Origin: Christensenella massiliensis
GTDB lineage: Bacteria > Bacillota > Clostridia > Christensenellales > Christensenellaceae
Direction of reading: 5' to 3'
NCBI GenBank assembly: GCA_900155415.1
Contig: LT700187.1
Span: 1,116,001 to 1,180,000 of the forward strand
Length of the DNA stretch: 64,000 bases
Shown here in pieces: positions 62,394 through 64,000 of the stretch. The notes under the pieces are model-generated. The model made no database searches and was not told the DNA's origin. It worked only from the letters and a program-made list of their open reading frames with translations. The first letter of the stretch is position 1. Each line of letters opens with the position of its first letter. The position numbers and the translations under genes are program-made.

Positions 62394-63819
62394 TCCGCTT
62401 GAGTTGGGCGTTTGTCATTTGCCGCACATCCGTGATGTCCTCAATCTCCTTGAAAGTCTGTTGCAGAATACTTTCCAATTGCTCGCCCTTTGTCAGATGG
62501 TAGGACACCATTTTCAGTTCATTTTCCAGCCGTTCAATCTCTTTCCGCATCCCGCCGATCTTATCATTGAGTTCCTCGCGGGAGATTAAATCATCGGCGT
62601 ACATATCCATGTATTTCTGCCGCGTCTTTTGCAGTTTGGCAAGCTGGGCGGTCAATTCCTTTTCATAGTTCAGGTTTTCATCCTTTGCCTTATAGACCCG
62701 CTGGAATTCCCCTACTACATAACGGATCACATTCTTTTTTGCTTTCAGCAGCCCGGCGAAATACTCCTGTAAAACCTCGATGAGTTCATCTTCATCCACC
62801 GTCACGGCGTTGGGGCAGTTGTCCGCCCCGCGCCCATTGTGGCCGGAGCAGACCCACCGGACATAGGTGTTCTTGTAGGTGCGGACGGTACGCCGGAAGG
62901 ACCAGCCGCACTCCTTGCATTTAATGAGGGTGGAGAACAGGTATTTGTTGCTCTGGCGCTCCTTGTCCACCTTGAACGCCTTACCGCGGGATTTCATAAT
63001 CTGCTGCGCCTGTTCAAAGGTTTCCGGGTCGATGATCCGCAAGTCCGGGCGGTCAACCACCATCCACTCCGAAGCATCCTTGTCCGCCCGCTGGCCGGTC
63101 AGAAAGTCGGTGACTTCCTGTTTGCCATTGATGATTTTCCCCGTATAGAGTTCATTGGTCAGGATGCGGCACACCCCGTTCTGGCTCCATTGGCAATTCC
63201 GCTTTGTCCGCAGGCCGCGCTCGTTGAGGAAGATGGAGATTTTTGCCGCCCCGTAGCCGTCCTTGATGTACCACTGGTAAATCTGGCGGACAACCGCCGC
63301 TTCTTCCTCATTGATTGCAAGGTTGAAGTAATCCCCGATGGTCTTATCATACCCATAGACGATATTGGGGACGCGGCCTTTTTCCGCGTTCATTTTCTTG
63401 CCAAATTTAACACGCTTGGAGGTGTTCGCACTTTCTTCCTGCGCCAGCGCCCCGAAGATGGTCAGGACAAATTCGCTGTTGCCCATGCTGGTCATGTTGG
63501 CGGTCAAAAACTGCGTTTCAATCCCCAACGCTTTCAGCTTGCGGACATTCTGCAAGAGGTCAACGGTGTTCCGGGCAAAGCGGGAAATATCTTTTACCAC
63601 GACCATATCAAAGAGGCCATGTTCCGCATCCGCCATCATACGCAAAAACTCTTTCCGGTTCTTGATTTTCGTCCCGGAAATGCCCTCGTCTGCGTAAAGG
63701 CGCACAAGGTTGTCCCCGGTGCGTTTGGTATATTCGGAGAAGAATTCTTTCTGCGCTTCCAGGCTGTTGAGCTGATCCTCTTTGTCGGTGGAAACGCGGC
63801 AGTAAGCTGCGATGTTCAT
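62188..63819 (-). CDS. Large serine recombinase with host-encoded C-terminal tail
   Basis: A 543-residue recombinase. The resolvase domain has the nucleophile in YCRVSTDKEDQLNSLEAQ (Ser9), VVKDISRFARNTVD and GALAQEESANTSKR. A recombinase domain follows (YGYDKTIGDYFNL, GAAKISIFLNERG). Next come a zinc ribbon (KCKECGWSFRRT ... WVCSGHNGRGADNCPNAV) and a long coiled-coil (ISREELNDKIGGMRKEIERL). The family-like part ends near GNLGLDETVLIRND (about 62290). The last 30 or so residues (SPRAARLFCAPPPF onward) are the antisense of the disrupted methyltransferase gene. The start has AGAGAGGT. It is unrelated in detail to the recombinase at 18064, so two different elements have entered this window. Confidence 0.93.
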   Translation of the reverse strand: MNIAAYCRVSTDKEDQLNSLEAQKEFFSEYTKRTGDNLVRLYADEGISGTKIKNRKEFLRMMADAEHGLFDMVVVKDISRFARNTVDLLQNVRKLKALGIETQFLTANMTSMGNSEFVLTIFGALAQEESANTSKRVKFGKKMNAEKGRVPNIVYGYDKTIGDYFNLAINEEEAAVVRQIYQWYIKDGYGAAKISIFLNERGLRTKRNCQWSQNGVCRILTNELYTGKIINGKQEVTDFLTGQRADKDASEWMVVDRPDLRIIDPETFEQAQQIMKSRGKAFKVDKERQSNKYLFSTLIKCKECGWSFRRTVRTYKNTYVRWVCSGHNGRGADNCPNAVTVDEDELIEVLQEYFAGLLKAKKNVIRYVVGEFQRVYKAKDENLNYEKELTAQLAKLQKTRQKYMDMYADDLISREELNDKIGGMRKEIERLENELKMVSYHLTKGEQLESILQQTFKEIEDITDVRQMTNAQLKRIIQKIEVDKDGNVDIYLRLLGNLGLDETVLIRNDETDGSSRSPRAARLFCAPPPFCKRRARRACRCPQ

Positions 63820-64000
63820 AGCAAAACCTCTCTGTTAAAATCAAACCGTTCTGTTACAACCCTATTTTATCATGTGCTGTTTGGGATTGCAATAGGGAAA
63901 GGGGCGCCCCGTTTATGCAGGGCGCCCCTCGTTATCCTTTTCGCCGGAACCATCCGCCGTATCTGCGGCAGCCTGTATGGCAAGCTGTACCTTTTCCTGG
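62290..64000 (-). mobile_element. Left end of an integrated serine-recombinase element (ICE/IME), continues past the window
   Basis: The boundary lies between about 62270 and 62320, where methyltransferase coding sequence changes to recombinase sequence. The recombinase gene is at the very end of the element and points out of it, as is usual for large serine integrase elements. The remaining cargo and the right end are outside the window. Confidence 0.75.
63913..64000 (-). CDS. C-terminal end of an unidentified protein, partial
   Basis: The leftward frame entering from the right edge reads QEKVQLAIQAAADTADGSGE and ends at a TAA at 63913-63915, about 95 bases before the recombinase start. Its acidic, Ala-rich tail has no recognisable family. 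The stop sits within a hairpin (GGGGCGCCC / GGGCGCCCC, 63901-63928) that may separate it from the recombinase. It presumably belongs to the mobile element. Confidence 0.55.
   Translation of the reverse strand, partial: QEKVQLAIQAAADTADGSGEKDNEGRPA

Noticed and set aside
1-64000. CRISPR arrays, rRNA and tRNA genes
   Set aside because: No regularly spaced short repeats, and no recognisable rRNA or tRNA sequence on either strand by eye.

Overview
The window looks like a chromosomal stretch of a strictly anaerobic, Gram-positive Clostridia-type bacterium. The evidence is AGGAGG-type ribosome sites on nearly every gene, rho-independent terminators, consensus sigma-A promoters, lipobox sugar-binding proteins, NPKTG sortase-type surface proteins, an oxygen-sensitive glycyl radical enzyme, and serine-recombinase mobile elements typical of gut Firmicutes. 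A Christensenellales-like gut organism is my guess, not something the sequence proves. Base composition changes by region: roughly 1-16.3 kb is AT-rich, while 38-62 kb is clearly GC-richer, so the first locus may have a different history. No rRNA, tRNA or CRISPR array was recognised.

Region 1 (1-16.3 kb) is a catabolic locus. A leftward arm carries a zinc alcohol dehydrogenase, a DeoR regulator and an orphan sugar-ABC ATPase, and ends in an IS3 transposase remnant. A rightward operon carries a UroD-superfamily protein, a complete ribose-type ABC importer, a glycyl radical dehydratase-like enzyme and its activase, an SDR, a DhaK kinase subunit, a DhaL-RpiB fusion, and a second SDR. The set predicts uptake of a polyol or sugar-like compound, radical elimination, oxidation, and ATP-dependent phosphorylation plus isomerisation of a small ketose. 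The substrate is unknown; this is the best candidate for an undescribed pathway.

Region 2 (16.8-21.4 kb) is mobile-element debris: a Fic protein, a small hypothetical protein, a large serine recombinase whose frame runs through a terminator into a repeat, a Fst/par-like type I toxin-antitoxin locus with a 22-residue toxin, a 57-residue ORF, and a GC-rich hairpin-dense tract. A decayed second copy of the repeat and toxin-antitoxin unit follows, containing an IS3 end.

Region 3 (21.5-31.6 kb) is a second sugar locus: a ROK regulator, two paralogous GH32-like enzymes flanking a ribose-type ABC importer, and a xylulokinase-like FGGY kinase. Region 4 (32-38.2 kb, leftward) is a 2-oxoacid dehydrogenase complex (E2, E3 and an E1 alpha-beta fusion) behind a SorC-family regulator.

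Region 5 (38.3-58.9 kb) is a cell-envelope region: a Fic gene remnant, two sortase-anchored surface proteins 15 kb apart that share a nearly identical 267-bp leader plus signal-peptide cassette, a two-component system split around a third surface protein, a thioesterase, a dTDP-rhamnose set (rmlA, rmlC, rmlB, rmlD) with two glycosyltransferases, a CMD-cupin protein behind a MerR-type promoter, a cyclophilin-like lipoprotein and a MATE exporter. Region 6 (59.2-64 kb) has a cytoplasmic alpha-amylase, an aldo/keto reductase and a methyltransferase gene cut by a second serine-recombinase element that runs off the right edge.
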